Below, piece by piece: positions 1-5,932 of a DNA stretch of 11,669 nucleotides. Each line of letters opens with the position of its first letter. The first letter of the stretch is position 1. The notes beneath the pieces were generated by a model, which had not been told where the DNA came from, did not search any database, and saw only the letters and a program-made list of their open reading frames with translations. Position numbers and translations under genes: made by a program. The DNA is from an uncultured Oscillospiraceae bacterium (lineage in GTDB: Bacteria; Bacillota; Clostridia; Oscillospirales; Oscillospiraceae), in contig CAKTEB010000074.1 in NCBI GenBank assembly GCA_934546685.1, positions 1 through 11,669 on the forward strand. The letters are read 5' to 3'.

Positions 1-1088
<1,088 letters not shown>

Positions 1089-1130
1089 AATGATTCCTCC
1101 ATAAAAAATAAGCAATGAACGGGCCCGGAG

Positions 1131-1361
1131 AAACAAAAATCCCGCCCCCAAAAGCCAGGGGCGGGAGAAAAGCTCTCACGCGGTACCACCCTGATTTGTC
1201 CAGTCTTGGACACCTCAGACGCCTTAACGGGGACGAACGTACCGGTTTTCCGGTCAGCTCAGGAGTGGCCCACACAGCGTACCCCGCCGGAGCTTGCACT
1301 GTCCTCCGGTCGCTAGGCTGGGCCTAACTGTGTTTCTTTCCGTCATTGCCTTTGCATATTC
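1131..1361 (-). promoter_or_regulatory. T-box leader (alanine-responsive) of alaS
   Basis: Tandem sensor of uncharged tRNA in the untranslated leader of alaS. The T-box sequence AGGGTGGTACCGCG reads on the minus strand from 1192 to 1179. Its UGGU bulge pairs with the 3' end ACCA of a tRNA whose discriminator base is A, as in tRNA-Ala. Upstream, Stem I elements can be seen: a GGCAATGACGGAAAG segment near 1350-1336, a GTGCAAGC motif near 1299-1292, and on the 3' side GGCCACTCCTGAGCTG (1270-1255). The last of these places a GCC alanine codon at 1269-1267, followed by A, as the likely specifier. An intrinsic terminator (1165-1135) competes with the antiterminator. Known mechanism: uncharged tRNA-Ala stabilises the antiterminator and turns alaS on. 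Confidence 0.93.
1135..1165 (-). terminator. Regulated intrinsic terminator of the alaS T-box
   Basis: On the minus strand CCCGCCCCC (1165-1157) pairs perfectly with GGGGGCGGG (1149-1141), a 9-bp GC-rich stem with a 7-nt loop, followed by ATTTTT. It lies just downstream of the T-box motif and upstream of the alaS start, so it is the attenuator that charged tRNA leaves in place. Confidence 0.92.
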
Positions 1362-1367
1362 CTCTTC

Positions 1368-1395
1368 ATTTTAGCACGATTCGGCGGTTTGTCAA
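1368..1395 (-). promoter_or_regulatory. Sigma-A-type promoter of alaS
   Basis: On the minus strand a consensus -35 TTGACA (1395-1390) is separated by 16 bp from a -10 TAAAAT (1373-1368). Transcription would start near 1361, just before the first elements of the T-box Stem I. Confidence 0.8.
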
Positions 1396-1463
1396 CTGTT
1401 ATCCGCGGGAAAGGGAGATCTTTTTTGCGGGGATGGCGGCGCGCTTGGCACATAGCACACAGG

Positions 1464-1505
1464 AAAAAAGAAGAATTCCCCTGAAACCATATGATTTCAG
1501 GGGAA
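1464..1505 (-). terminator. Intrinsic terminator of tRNA-Pro
   Basis: On the minus strand TTCCCCTGAAA (1505-1495) pairs perfectly with TTTCAGGGGAA (1486-1476), an 11-bp stem with an 8-nt loop. It is followed by TTCTTCTTTTTT. It begins 2 nt after the encoded CCA end of the tRNA, so it ends a monocistronic tRNA transcript. Confidence 0.9.
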
Positions 1506-1507
1506 CC

Positions 1508-1583
1508 TGGTCCGAGTGACAGGGTTCGAACCTGCGGCCTGATGGTCCCAAACCACCCGCGCTACCAGCTGCGCCACACCCGG
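1508..1583 (-). tRNA. tRNA-Pro, anticodon UGG, with encoded CCA
   Basis: A 76-nt cloverleaf reads on the minus strand. The acceptor arm CCGGGTG pairs with CACTCGG with one G-T wobble. The D arm contains GGCGCAGCTGGTAGCGC, and the T arm contains the invariant GGTTCGAACC. The anticodon stem GGTGG/CCATC encloses the loop TTTGGGA, placing UGG at 1550-1548, which reads proline codons. The discriminator is A (1511) and CCA is encoded at 1510-1508. It stands alone with its own promoter and terminator. Confidence 0.97.
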
Positions 1584-1594
1584 ATTTCCTGGCT

Positions 1595-1623
1595 ATTATA
1601 TCACATCCGTCCGGACACTTCAA
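1595..1623 (-). promoter_or_regulatory. Promoter of tRNA-Pro
   Basis: On the minus strand a -35 TTGAAG (1623-1618) lies 17 bp upstream of a perfect -10 TATAAT (1600-1595). The -10 box ends 11 nt before the first base of the mature tRNA, so the primary transcript would carry only a few extra 5' nucleotides. Confidence 0.85.
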
Positions 1624-1670
1624 GCAATATTTCATATCTGCAGAGCGCCAGAAAGCCCTATGAAAAAATC

Positions 1671-1731
1671 AGGGCAATACTGCATACATTGGCGGCTGAA
1701 GACCGATGACACATTTATGCGGTGCTGCCCT
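1671..1731. other. Long imperfect inverted repeat upstream of the merR-methyltransferase promoter
   Basis: AGGGCAATACTGCATA (1671-1686) can pair with TATGCGGTGCTGCCCT (1716-1731): 13 Watson-Crick pairs, two G-U pairs and one A-C mismatch when read as plus-strand RNA, around a 29-nt loop. Read on the minus strand the stem is followed by GATTTTTTC, as in an intrinsic terminator. No minus-strand gene is seen that would need one here. It could block antisense transcription or be a relic. The 1584-1738 gap holds otherwise only the tRNA promoter. Confidence 0.4.
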
Positions 1732-1738
1732 AAAAAAG

Positions 1739-1772
1739 AGCTTGACATTGACGCCGCGTCAAGCTGTATACT
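1739..1772 (+). promoter_or_regulatory. MerR-type promoter/operator with a 19-bp spacer
   Basis: A consensus -35 TTGACA (1742-1747) and a -10 TATACT (1767-1772) are separated by 19 bp (1748-1766), longer than the usual 17. MerR regulators act at such overspaced promoters by untwisting the DNA when bound to an inducer. Two inverted repeats fit a dimer: AGCTTGAC (1739-1746) with GTCAAGCT (1758-1765), 11 bp apart, and TTGACG (1748-1753) with CGTCAA (1757-1762), 3 bp apart. The second lies wholly inside the spacer. The site directly precedes a MerR-family gene, so autoregulation is very likely. Confidence 0.85.
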
Positions 1773-1813
1773 ATCATCACAGGGCCCTGAATTACGACTT
1801 GGAGGAATGCGAT

Positions 1814-2962
1814 ATGAAGCAGTACACGCCCAGTGAGCTGGCGCGCCTGACCGGCGTGACGGCCCGGACCATTCGATACTACGACCAGCGGGGGCTCCTT
1901 GCGCCGGCGGAGCGGGGAAAGGACGGCTATCGGTACTATGACAGTCAGGCCCTGCTCCGGATGCAGCGGATCGTCATGCTGAAATACGCGGGCTTTTCCC
2001 TGGGAGAGATCCGGGATGCCCTGGAGGTCACGGATCAGGAGGATCTTTGGCAGCTGCTCCAGGATCAGAAGCTGCTCATTGGTCAGCGGATCCAGCGGCT
2101 CACAGAGATCGTGGAATTGCTGGAGGAGCTGAGCCAGACAGACGCGGCGGATCCCGATCTGCTGGCCCGATCCATGAAGCTGGTACGCCGGATCAACGGC
2201 TCCGTCCGGGCCTATCAGTTTTACCAGGAAAACGGGGCCGGAGATCTGTACCCCTGGGAGTTTGACCGACTGCGGCTCCAGCCCGGGCAGCGAGTGCTGG
2301 ACGCTGGCTGCGGTGTCGGGATGATCTGGCGGCACAGCTGGCGGCGGATCCCGGAGGGACTCCAGGTGGACGCCCTGGATGTCCGCCAAAGCAACCTGGA
2401 AAAATTGAAAGCCTTCTGCAGGGATCAGCAAAGCGATTTGGCCCCTGGAGCCAGCTTTTCGTTCCTGCACGAAAATGTGGAGAAATGGGAGCACGAGGGC
2501 TGCTACGACCAGATCCTCATGGCCTACCTGACGGGAGATTTGGAAAGTGTGCCGGAGACCCTGGATCGGCTCCTAGAATCCCTGAAACCCGGCGGCTATT
2601 TGAATGTGGTGGAGGGTGACAACCGAAGTTTAGCGGAGGCAGACGCACTCTATCAGGACTTTTTCGGCGAAAGCTGCCTACAGAAGACCATTGCCCGAAA
2701 GAATCAGCGGCTGGCGAAGCTGAATGCGGCGCTCCAGGCTCGGTTTGTGGAAATCGAGGATCATGTGTTCCAAAATGACCTGACCTTTACGGATCCCATG
2801 GCGCTGTATCGGTATCTCACCGACCTCTACAGCGAGATGGCCCAGGAGCTGGCCCAGTCCGGCACGGACTTCATCGCCTATTTGCGGCAGCAGCTCCGGC
2901 AGCGGGGGAGCATTCAGATCCACAGCCAGGTGCACCTGTACCGGTGCCGGAAGGAGGAATGA
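1814..2962 (+). CDS. MerR-family regulator fused to a class I SAM methyltransferase
   Basis: A 382-residue fusion. Residues 1-70 are a MerR winged helix-turn-helix: YTPSELARLTGVTARTIRYYDQRGLL (4-29), then a wing with GYRYYD (38-43) and a second helix pair ending in FSLGEIRDAL (61-70). Residues about 75-108 form the helical dimerisation coil. Residues about 145-270 are a Rossmann methyltransferase: motif I VLDAGCGVG (161-169), an acidic strand end VDALDV (185-190), and a post-motif strand LKPGGYLNVVEGD (257-269). The last ~110 residues are mainly helical and unassigned. The start ATG at 1814 follows GGAGG (1801-1805) by 8 nt; an in-frame upstream ATG at 1706 would place the promoter inside the gene and is rejected. 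The promoter has the MerR 19-bp spacer, and a GNAT gene follows 2 nt after the stop. Family assignment is firm. The methyl acceptor and the inducer cannot be read from the sequence; the methyltransferase part may modify or simply sense its ligand. Confidence 0.92.
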   Translation: MKQYTPSELARLTGVTARTIRYYDQRGLLAPAERGKDGYRYYDSQALLRMQRIVMLKYAGFSLGEIRDALEVTDQEDLWQLLQDQKLLIGQRIQRLTEIVELLEELSQTDAADPDLLARSMKLVRRINGSVRAYQFYQENGAGDLYPWEFDRLRLQPGQRVLDAGCGVGMIWRHSWRRIPEGLQVDALDVRQSNLEKLKAFCRDQQSDLAPGASFSFLHENVEKWEHEGCYDQILMAYLTGDLESVPETLDRLLESLKPGGYLNVVEGDNRSLAEADALYQDFFGESCLQKTIARKNQRLAKLNAALQARFVEIEDHVFQNDLTFTDPMALYRYLTDLYSEMAQELAQSGTDFIAYLRQQLRQRGSIQIHSQVHLYRCRKEE

Positions 2963-2964
2963 AC

Positions 2965-3426
2965 ATGAGCATTCGAGAGGCAAACCTGGAGGATACCCGA
3001 CAGCTGATCCAGCTGTTTCAGGGCTCCCTCAGGCACATGGTGGCCTTGCAGCCCGATGTATGGCGGGAGGCAGAGACCACCGAGGAATTCGCACAGCTGC
3101 CCATTCTCAGTCCGGACGGTATGCTGTACGTTTGGGCGGAGAACGGCGAATTGCTGGGGCTGGTATCCGTTTTCGTGGTAAACCAGGAGGAAGAAGCGAT
3201 CCAGCGGAAGCGCCGCTATGCGGATCTGGATACGCTCTATGTGCGGCCCCAGGACCGGGGGCGGGGCATTGGAACAGCGCTGTACCGTGCGGCAGCGGCC
3301 TGGGCAAAGGGGAAGGGGTGTAATGCCCTAGAGCTTATGACCCTGGGGGAAAATACGGCGGCCAGGCGCTTCTACGAGTGCTTAGGCCTCCGGGAACGCA
3401 GGATTATCATGAGCACCGCCCTCTGA
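2965..3426 (+). CDS. GNAT-family N-acetyltransferase
   Basis: A 153-residue acetyl-CoA-dependent N-acetyltransferase with a single GNAT domain covering nearly the whole chain. The acetyl-CoA-binding motif A is seen as LYVRPQDRGRGIGTALYR, with the R-G-x-G-I/G-T pyrophosphate loop. Motif B follows as NTAARRFYECLGL with the usual Tyr of the F-Y-E signature. It begins with SIREANLEDTRQLIQLF, a usual GNAT opening. The start at 2965 has GGAGG (2953-2957) at 7 nt; the ATG at 2959 overlaps the upstream stop but is too close to that site, and a GTG at 2944 lies within the upstream gene. It is co-transcribed with the MerR-methyltransferase, so it is probably induced by the same signal. A drug, polyamine or amino-sugar substrate is possible but not determinable here. 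Confidence 0.9.
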   Translation: MSIREANLEDTRQLIQLFQGSLRHMVALQPDVWREAETTEEFAQLPILSPDGMLYVWAENGELLGLVSVFVVNQEEEAIQRKRRYADLDTLYVRPQDRGRGIGTALYRAAAAWAKGKGCNALELMTLGENTAARRFYECLGLRERRIIMSTAL

Positions 3427-3434
3427 CAAGTTAG

Positions 3435-3474
3435 AAAAACACCAGCCTGGGATTTTGCATCCCGGGCTGGTGTT
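3435..3474. terminator. Terminator between the GNAT gene and lrgB (convergent)
   Basis: AACACCAGCC-T-GGGA (3438-3452) pairs with TCCC-G-GGCTGGTGTT (3460-3474), a 15-bp stem with one T-G pair and a 7-nt loop. On the minus strand it is followed by a TTTTT run (3439-3435 region), so it mainly ends lrgAB. On the plus strand the tail is T-poor, so it would stop the GNAT transcript less efficiently. Confidence 0.82.
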
Positions 3475-3484
3475 GTGTGATTCA

Positions 3485-4177
3485 TTATAGAAACTGTGCG
3501 AAGACCGAAGCGCCCACCACGGTCAAAATTCCTGCAACCGCAATGGACAGGCTGCTCATGGCGCCCTCCACCTCGCCCATTTCCATGGCCTTGGCGGTGC
3601 CCACCGCGTGGGAGGAGGTGCCGATGGCGATGCCCTTGGCGATGGGGTCGGTGATGCGGAAGATCCGGCAGACCGCCGGGGCAAACATATTACCCATGAG
3701 GCCGGTGATGATGATAACCGCCACGGTCAGGGTCACATAGCCGCCCAGCTCCTCGGATACGCCCATGCCAATGGCGGTGGTAATGGACTTGGGCAGCAGC
3801 GTCACATATTCCTCGTGGCTGAGGCCAAAGAGCAGCCCCATGGCCAGCACGCACAAAAGAGTGGTGAGCACTCCGGAGAAGATGCCCAGCAGGATGGCCT
3901 TTTTGTTCTGCTTCAAAAGCTCCAGCTTTTCATAGAGGGGGATGGCCAGGCAGACAGTGGCGGGGGTCAGAAGATAGCTGAGGTACTTGGCCCCGGAATA
4001 GTAGACCTCATAGTCCATATGGGTGGCGGCCAGCAGTGCGATGGTCAGCACAATGGAGATGAGCAGGGGATTGAAGAGGGGGCATTTCCACTTCTTTTGC
4101 AGCAGACAGCCCAAACCGTAGGCCACCAGGCTCACGGCCACGCCGAAAAACGCCGAGGATTCCAGAAAGCTGTTCAA
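3485..4177 (-). CDS. lrgB: LrgB/CidB-family membrane protein
   Basis: A 230-residue, very hydrophobic protein of the LrgB family. Several membrane segments are visible, for example FFGVAVSLVAYGLGCLL near the start, PLLISIVLTIALLAATH, AILLGIFSGVLTTLLCVLAMGLLFG, and YVTLTVAVIIITGLMGNMFAP. The family signature region LLPKSITTAIGMGVSEELGG and the late motif AIGTSSHAVGTAKAMEMGE are present. Its length matches family members. Known roles of LrgAB/CidAB: control of murein hydrolase activity and programmed lysis in Staphylococcus, and pyruvate uptake in Bacillus subtilis (PftAB). Its start overlaps the lrgA stop by 4 nt (ATGA), showing translational coupling. No LytS/LytT-type regulator is present in this window. 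Confidence 0.93.
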   Translation of the reverse strand: MNSFLESSAFFGVAVSLVAYGLGCLLQKKWKCPLFNPLLISIVLTIALLAATHMDYEVYYSGAKYLSYLLTPATVCLAIPLYEKLELLKQNKKAILLGIFSGVLTTLLCVLAMGLLFGLSHEEYVTLLPKSITTAIGMGVSEELGGYVTLTVAVIIITGLMGNMFAPAVCRIFRITDPIAKGIAIGTSSHAVGTAKAMEMGEVEGAMSSLSIAVAGILTVVGASVFAQFL

Positions 4178-4536
4178 GATTCCGCGCCTCCCTTTCCGTG
4201 GCGGATCACCAGCTGGGTTACATGGCCGGAGACCAGCATCACCAGGAAAGTGGACACCACGGTGATGATCAGGTAGGCGATCAGGTGCGCCTTTAGAATA
4301 TCGTAGGAGGTGATGAGCCCCACGGCGGCGGGGATGAACATCAGCGGCATGATCTCAATGAGAAAAGCCGAGGTCTCCTTCACATCCGAAAGGGGGATCA
4401 CCCGGAGCTGGAGGCACAGGAGCATCAGCACCAGGCCATAGATGCTGGCAGGGATGGGCAGGGGAATCAGATAATTCAGCAGCTCACCAATCAGTGAGAC
4501 CACCAAAATAATGCCGAATTGTTTTACATACTTCAT
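4174..4536 (-). CDS. lrgA: LrgA/CidA-family holin-like membrane protein
   Basis: A 120-residue membrane protein with four hydrophobic segments: about residues 7-25, 29-46, 60-77 and 86-104. The segment around residues 20-45 (LNYLIPLPIPASIYGLVLMLL) matches the conserved LrgA/CidA region, where P-x-P-x-x-x-x-G-L precedes the second membrane helix. It is the holin-like partner of LrgB and works with it at the cytoplasmic membrane. The start ATG (4536-4534) has an AGAAGG-like ribosome site about 7 nt upstream. Longer in-frame starts up to 4650 run across the promoter and have no family similarity, so they are rejected. First gene of the lrgAB operon. Confidence 0.9.
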   Translation of the reverse strand: MKYVKQFGIILVVSLIGELLNYLIPLPIPASIYGLVLMLLCLQLRVIPLSDVKETSAFLIEIMPLMFIPAAVGLITSYDILKAHLIAYLIITVVSTFLVMLVSGHVTQLVIRHGKGGAES

Positions 4537-4570
4537 AAAATGCCTTCTTTTCTGGGGGATAATGACCACA

Positions 4571-4599
4571 ATTATAGTACCGAATACCGCCTGTGTAAA
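4571..4599 (-). promoter_or_regulatory. Promoter of lrgAB
   Basis: On the minus strand a -35 TTTACA (4599-4594) lies 17 bp upstream of a perfect -10 TATAAT (4576-4571). The start codon is about 35 nt further on. No obvious operator repeat is seen around it. The 4600-4720 stretch between this promoter and the hsp20 operator holds nothing recognisable. Confidence 0.82.
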
Positions 4600-4720
4600 T
4601 GGGCAGAACCCCGTAATTCCCAGGCAAATGCCGGAGAAATTTAGGCACATTGAAAGTTTGAAACCGAAAGGATGCCATAAAATGCCGCCACAAACCGTTC
4701 AAAAACTGTTCTCAAATTGT

Positions 4721-4747
4721 TTAGCACTCTCGTATTGACAGTGCTAA
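4721..4747. promoter_or_regulatory. CIRCE operator (HrcA site) of hsp20, one mismatch
   Basis: TTAGCACTC (4721-4729), a 9-nt gap, then CAGTGCTAA (4739-4747). This is the CIRCE consensus TTAGCACTC-N9-GAGTGCTAA with a single change, G to C at 4739. CIRCE is bound by the HrcA repressor, whose activity depends on GroEL, and it normally controls groESL, dnaK and hrcA operons. Here it overlaps the -35 box of an hsp20 gene. Confidence 0.93.
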
Positions 4748-4762
4748 AAACCGTGTTATAAT
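4735..4762 (+). promoter_or_regulatory. Sigma-A-type promoter of hsp20
   Basis: A perfect -35 TTGACA (4735-4740) and a perfect -10 TATAAT (4757-4762) are 16 bp apart. The -35 box lies across the gap and right half of the CIRCE site, so bound HrcA would block RNA polymerase directly. Transcription would start near 4769. Confidence 0.9.
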
Positions 4763-4768
4763 GAAATT

Positions 4769-4896
4769 GAACTTAGAGAGAGGGTCCCGAGAGGGACCGG
4801 GATCCCAGGTTCCGGCAACGGTTGTTCGCCTGCGAGAAGATCGCATCTCCCCCTACAAGCGGACACAAGATAATTTGTGTATTGGAGGAATGACTA
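4769..4896 (+). other. Structured 5' leader of hsp20
   Basis: About 128 untranslated nucleotides. Visible hairpins are GGTCCC-GAGA-GGGACC (4783-4798, a GNRA-type tetraloop), GCGA-GAAGA-TCGC (4832-4844), and ACACAA-N6-TTGTGT (4863-4880) just before the ribosome site GGAGGA (4884-4889). TCTCC at 4846-4850 is complementary to GGAGG, allowing one G-U pair, so the ribosome site could be masked. That would fit an RNA thermometer, but this is not shown. Confidence 0.4.
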
Positions 4897-5343
4897 ATGT
4901 TGCCCAGTATTTTTGGTGAGAATATGTTTGATGAGATGTTTGACCGTGCCTTTGACATGGACGGTATGTTTGGCGGAAAGAATCCCCTGTATGGCAAGCA
5001 CGCAAAGAACCTGATGAAGACCGATGTGCGGGAGACCGACGGCACCTATGAGCTGGATGTGGATCTGCCCGGATTCCAGAAGGATGAGATCCAGGTGGAG
5101 CTGGAGGACGGCTACCTGACCATCAGCGCCCAGAAGGGCCTCGACAAGGACGAGAAGGACGATCAGGGCCGGTATATCCGTCAGGAGCGCTATGCGGGCG
5201 CTATGAGCCGTAGCTTCTATGTGGGCGACGCCATCGCCATCGAGGATATGAAGGCCAAATATGAGGGCGGCGTTCTGCGGATCTCTGTGCCGAAGAAGAC
5301 AGTGGAGGCTCTGTCTAAGAAGAACATTCTGGCCATCGAGTAA
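4897..5343 (+). CDS. hsp20: Small heat-shock protein of the Hsp20/alpha-crystallin family
   Basis: A 148-residue ATP-independent holdase that keeps unfolding proteins soluble under stress in the cytoplasm. After a Phe/Met-rich N-terminal arm (residues 1-30, GENMFDEMFDRAFDMDGMFGG) comes the alpha-crystallin domain from about residue 40 (MKTDVRETDGTYELDVDLPGF) to about 135. Its signature end is AKYEGGVLRISVPKK, with the A-x-x-x-G-V-L motif. The short C-terminal tail ends KKNILAIE, with an I/L-x-I type anchor for oligomer assembly. Length is normal. The start ATG follows GGAGGA by 7 nt. Expression is expected to be HrcA-controlled through CIRCE, and the gene is monocistronic, ending in a strong hairpin. 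Arg codons favour CGT/CGC more than the neighbours, as in highly expressed genes. Confidence 0.95.
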   Translation: MLPSIFGENMFDEMFDRAFDMDGMFGGKNPLYGKHAKNLMKTDVRETDGTYELDVDLPGFQKDEIQVELEDGYLTISAQKGLDKDEKDDQGRYIRQERYAGAMSRSFYVGDAIAIEDMKAKYEGGVLRISVPKKTVEALSKKNILAIE

Positions 5344-5354
5344 CCATTCAACTG

Positions 5355-5395
5355 AAAACTCCCTCCGGCGGGAAGCCGGAGGGAGTTTTTCTTAT
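5355..5395. terminator. Bidirectional terminator between hsp20 and the thioesterase gene
   Basis: AAAACTCCCTCCGGC (5355-5369) pairs perfectly with GCCGGAGGGAGTTTT (5375-5389), a 15-bp stem with a 5-nt loop. On the plus strand it runs on into TCTTATTT; on the minus strand the A-rich base becomes a T run. The stop codon of the minus-strand thioesterase gene (5394-5392) lies in the plus-strand T-rich tail, so the two convergent genes share one compact terminator. Confidence 0.92.
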
Positions 5396-5781
5396 TTCAG
5401 CTTGCCGCTGCAGCGCTCCATAAAGGACTCACTGCGGATGACGCACCGGGTCACAGTGCCCTCGCCGATGACGCCGCAGCTGTCATGGGCGGTGACGGAG
5501 AAGGTCAGGATCTTGCCGCTGACCTTTGTGAGGGTGCTCTCAGCCCAGACTTGCATGCCAACAGGGGAGGGGGCGGAGTGCTTCAGCTCCATGGAGATGC
5601 CCACGGTGGAGGTGCCCTCCTCCAGGTGGCCCTCCAGGCTGCGGCAGGTGGCTTCCTCCATCAGGGCCAGCATAAAGGGGGTCCCGAATACCCGGAGTGA
5701 GCCGGAGCCGCAGGCAGCGGCGGTTTTGTCTTCCGTTACGATCGTTTCAGCACGGCCCCTCAGGCCGGTGGTCAGTTCCAT
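5392..5781 (-). CDS. FlK-like hotdog-fold acyl-CoA thioesterase
   Basis: A 129-residue single-domain hotdog thioesterase that would hydrolyse an acyl-CoA in the cytoplasm. The sequence GTPFMLALMEEATCRSLEGHL (33-53), STVGISMELKHSAPSP (58-73) and GKILTFSVTAHD (89-100) follows the fluoroacetyl-CoA thioesterase FlK family. The catalytic triad known from FlK (Thr42, Glu50, His76) corresponds to Thr34, Glu42 and His68, with identical spacings of 8 and 26. The FlK substrate-selecting aromatic lid upstream of the Thr is not obvious here, so fluoroacetyl-CoA is unlikely to be the substrate; a housekeeping or detoxifying role is more plausible. The start has AGGAGG (5795-5790) at 8 nt. It is a single-gene unit with its own promoter. 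Confidence 0.85.
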   Translation of the reverse strand: MELTTGLRGRAETIVTEDKTAAACGSGSLRVFGTPFMLALMEEATCRSLEGHLEEGTSTVGISMELKHSAPSPVGMQVWAESTLTKVSGKILTFSVTAHDSCGVIGEGTVTRCVIRSESFMERCSGKLK

Positions 5782-5811
5782 AGCAGTTACCTCCTGGTGG
5801 TTGATGGAGAT

Positions 5812-5840
5812 AGTATAGCGTTTTGGCGGGGAAAATGCAA
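5812..5840 (-). promoter_or_regulatory. Probable promoter of the thioesterase gene
   Basis: On the minus strand a -10 TATACT (5817-5812) lies 17 bp downstream of a weak -35 TTGCAT (5840-5835). The start codon is about 30 nt further on. The -35 match is poor, so the call rests on the -10 box and position. Confidence 0.6.
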
Positions 5841-5894
5841 GTCTGTGGCGAAAGCGCAGCTTGAACAGCGGAGGTGTTTTTGCGGCCTTACATT

Positions 5895-5929
5895 AAAGCA
5901 CCGCCTGGGATGATTCCAGACGGTGCTTT
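5895..5929 (-). terminator. Terminator after the SLH-domain gene
   Basis: Arms 5895-5908 and 5916-5929 form a 14-position stem with one mismatch around a 7-nt loop, starting 4 nt after the stop codon of the SLH gene. On the minus strand only TTTAATGT follows, so the T-tract is short and the terminator may be weak; some read-through into the thioesterase gene is possible. Confidence 0.65.
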
Positions 5930-5932
5930 TGG

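Noticed and set aside
1706..1813. N-terminal extension of the MerR-methyltransferase from an ATG at 1706
   Set aside because: It would put the -35, -10 and operator inside the gene, has no ribosome site, and adds residues not found in MerR proteins. The ATG at 1814 has GGAGG and starts exactly at the MerR domain.
1508..3434. Possible integrative element inserted at tRNA-Pro, carrying the MerR/GNAT pair
   Set aside because: No repeat of the tRNA 3' end was found on the far side, no integrase is present, and the tRNA 3' end faces alaS, away from the pair.
3608..4276. Plus-strand open frame opposite lrgB and lrgA
   Set aside because: It is the antisense of hydrophobic coding sequence, gives a Gly/Gln/His-rich product, and has no ribosome site at a credible start.
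4536..4650. Longer LrgA start at 4650
   Set aside because: The extension crosses the TATAAT promoter and lacks similarity to LrgA N-termini; MKYVKQFGII at 4536 has a ribosome site and the family length.
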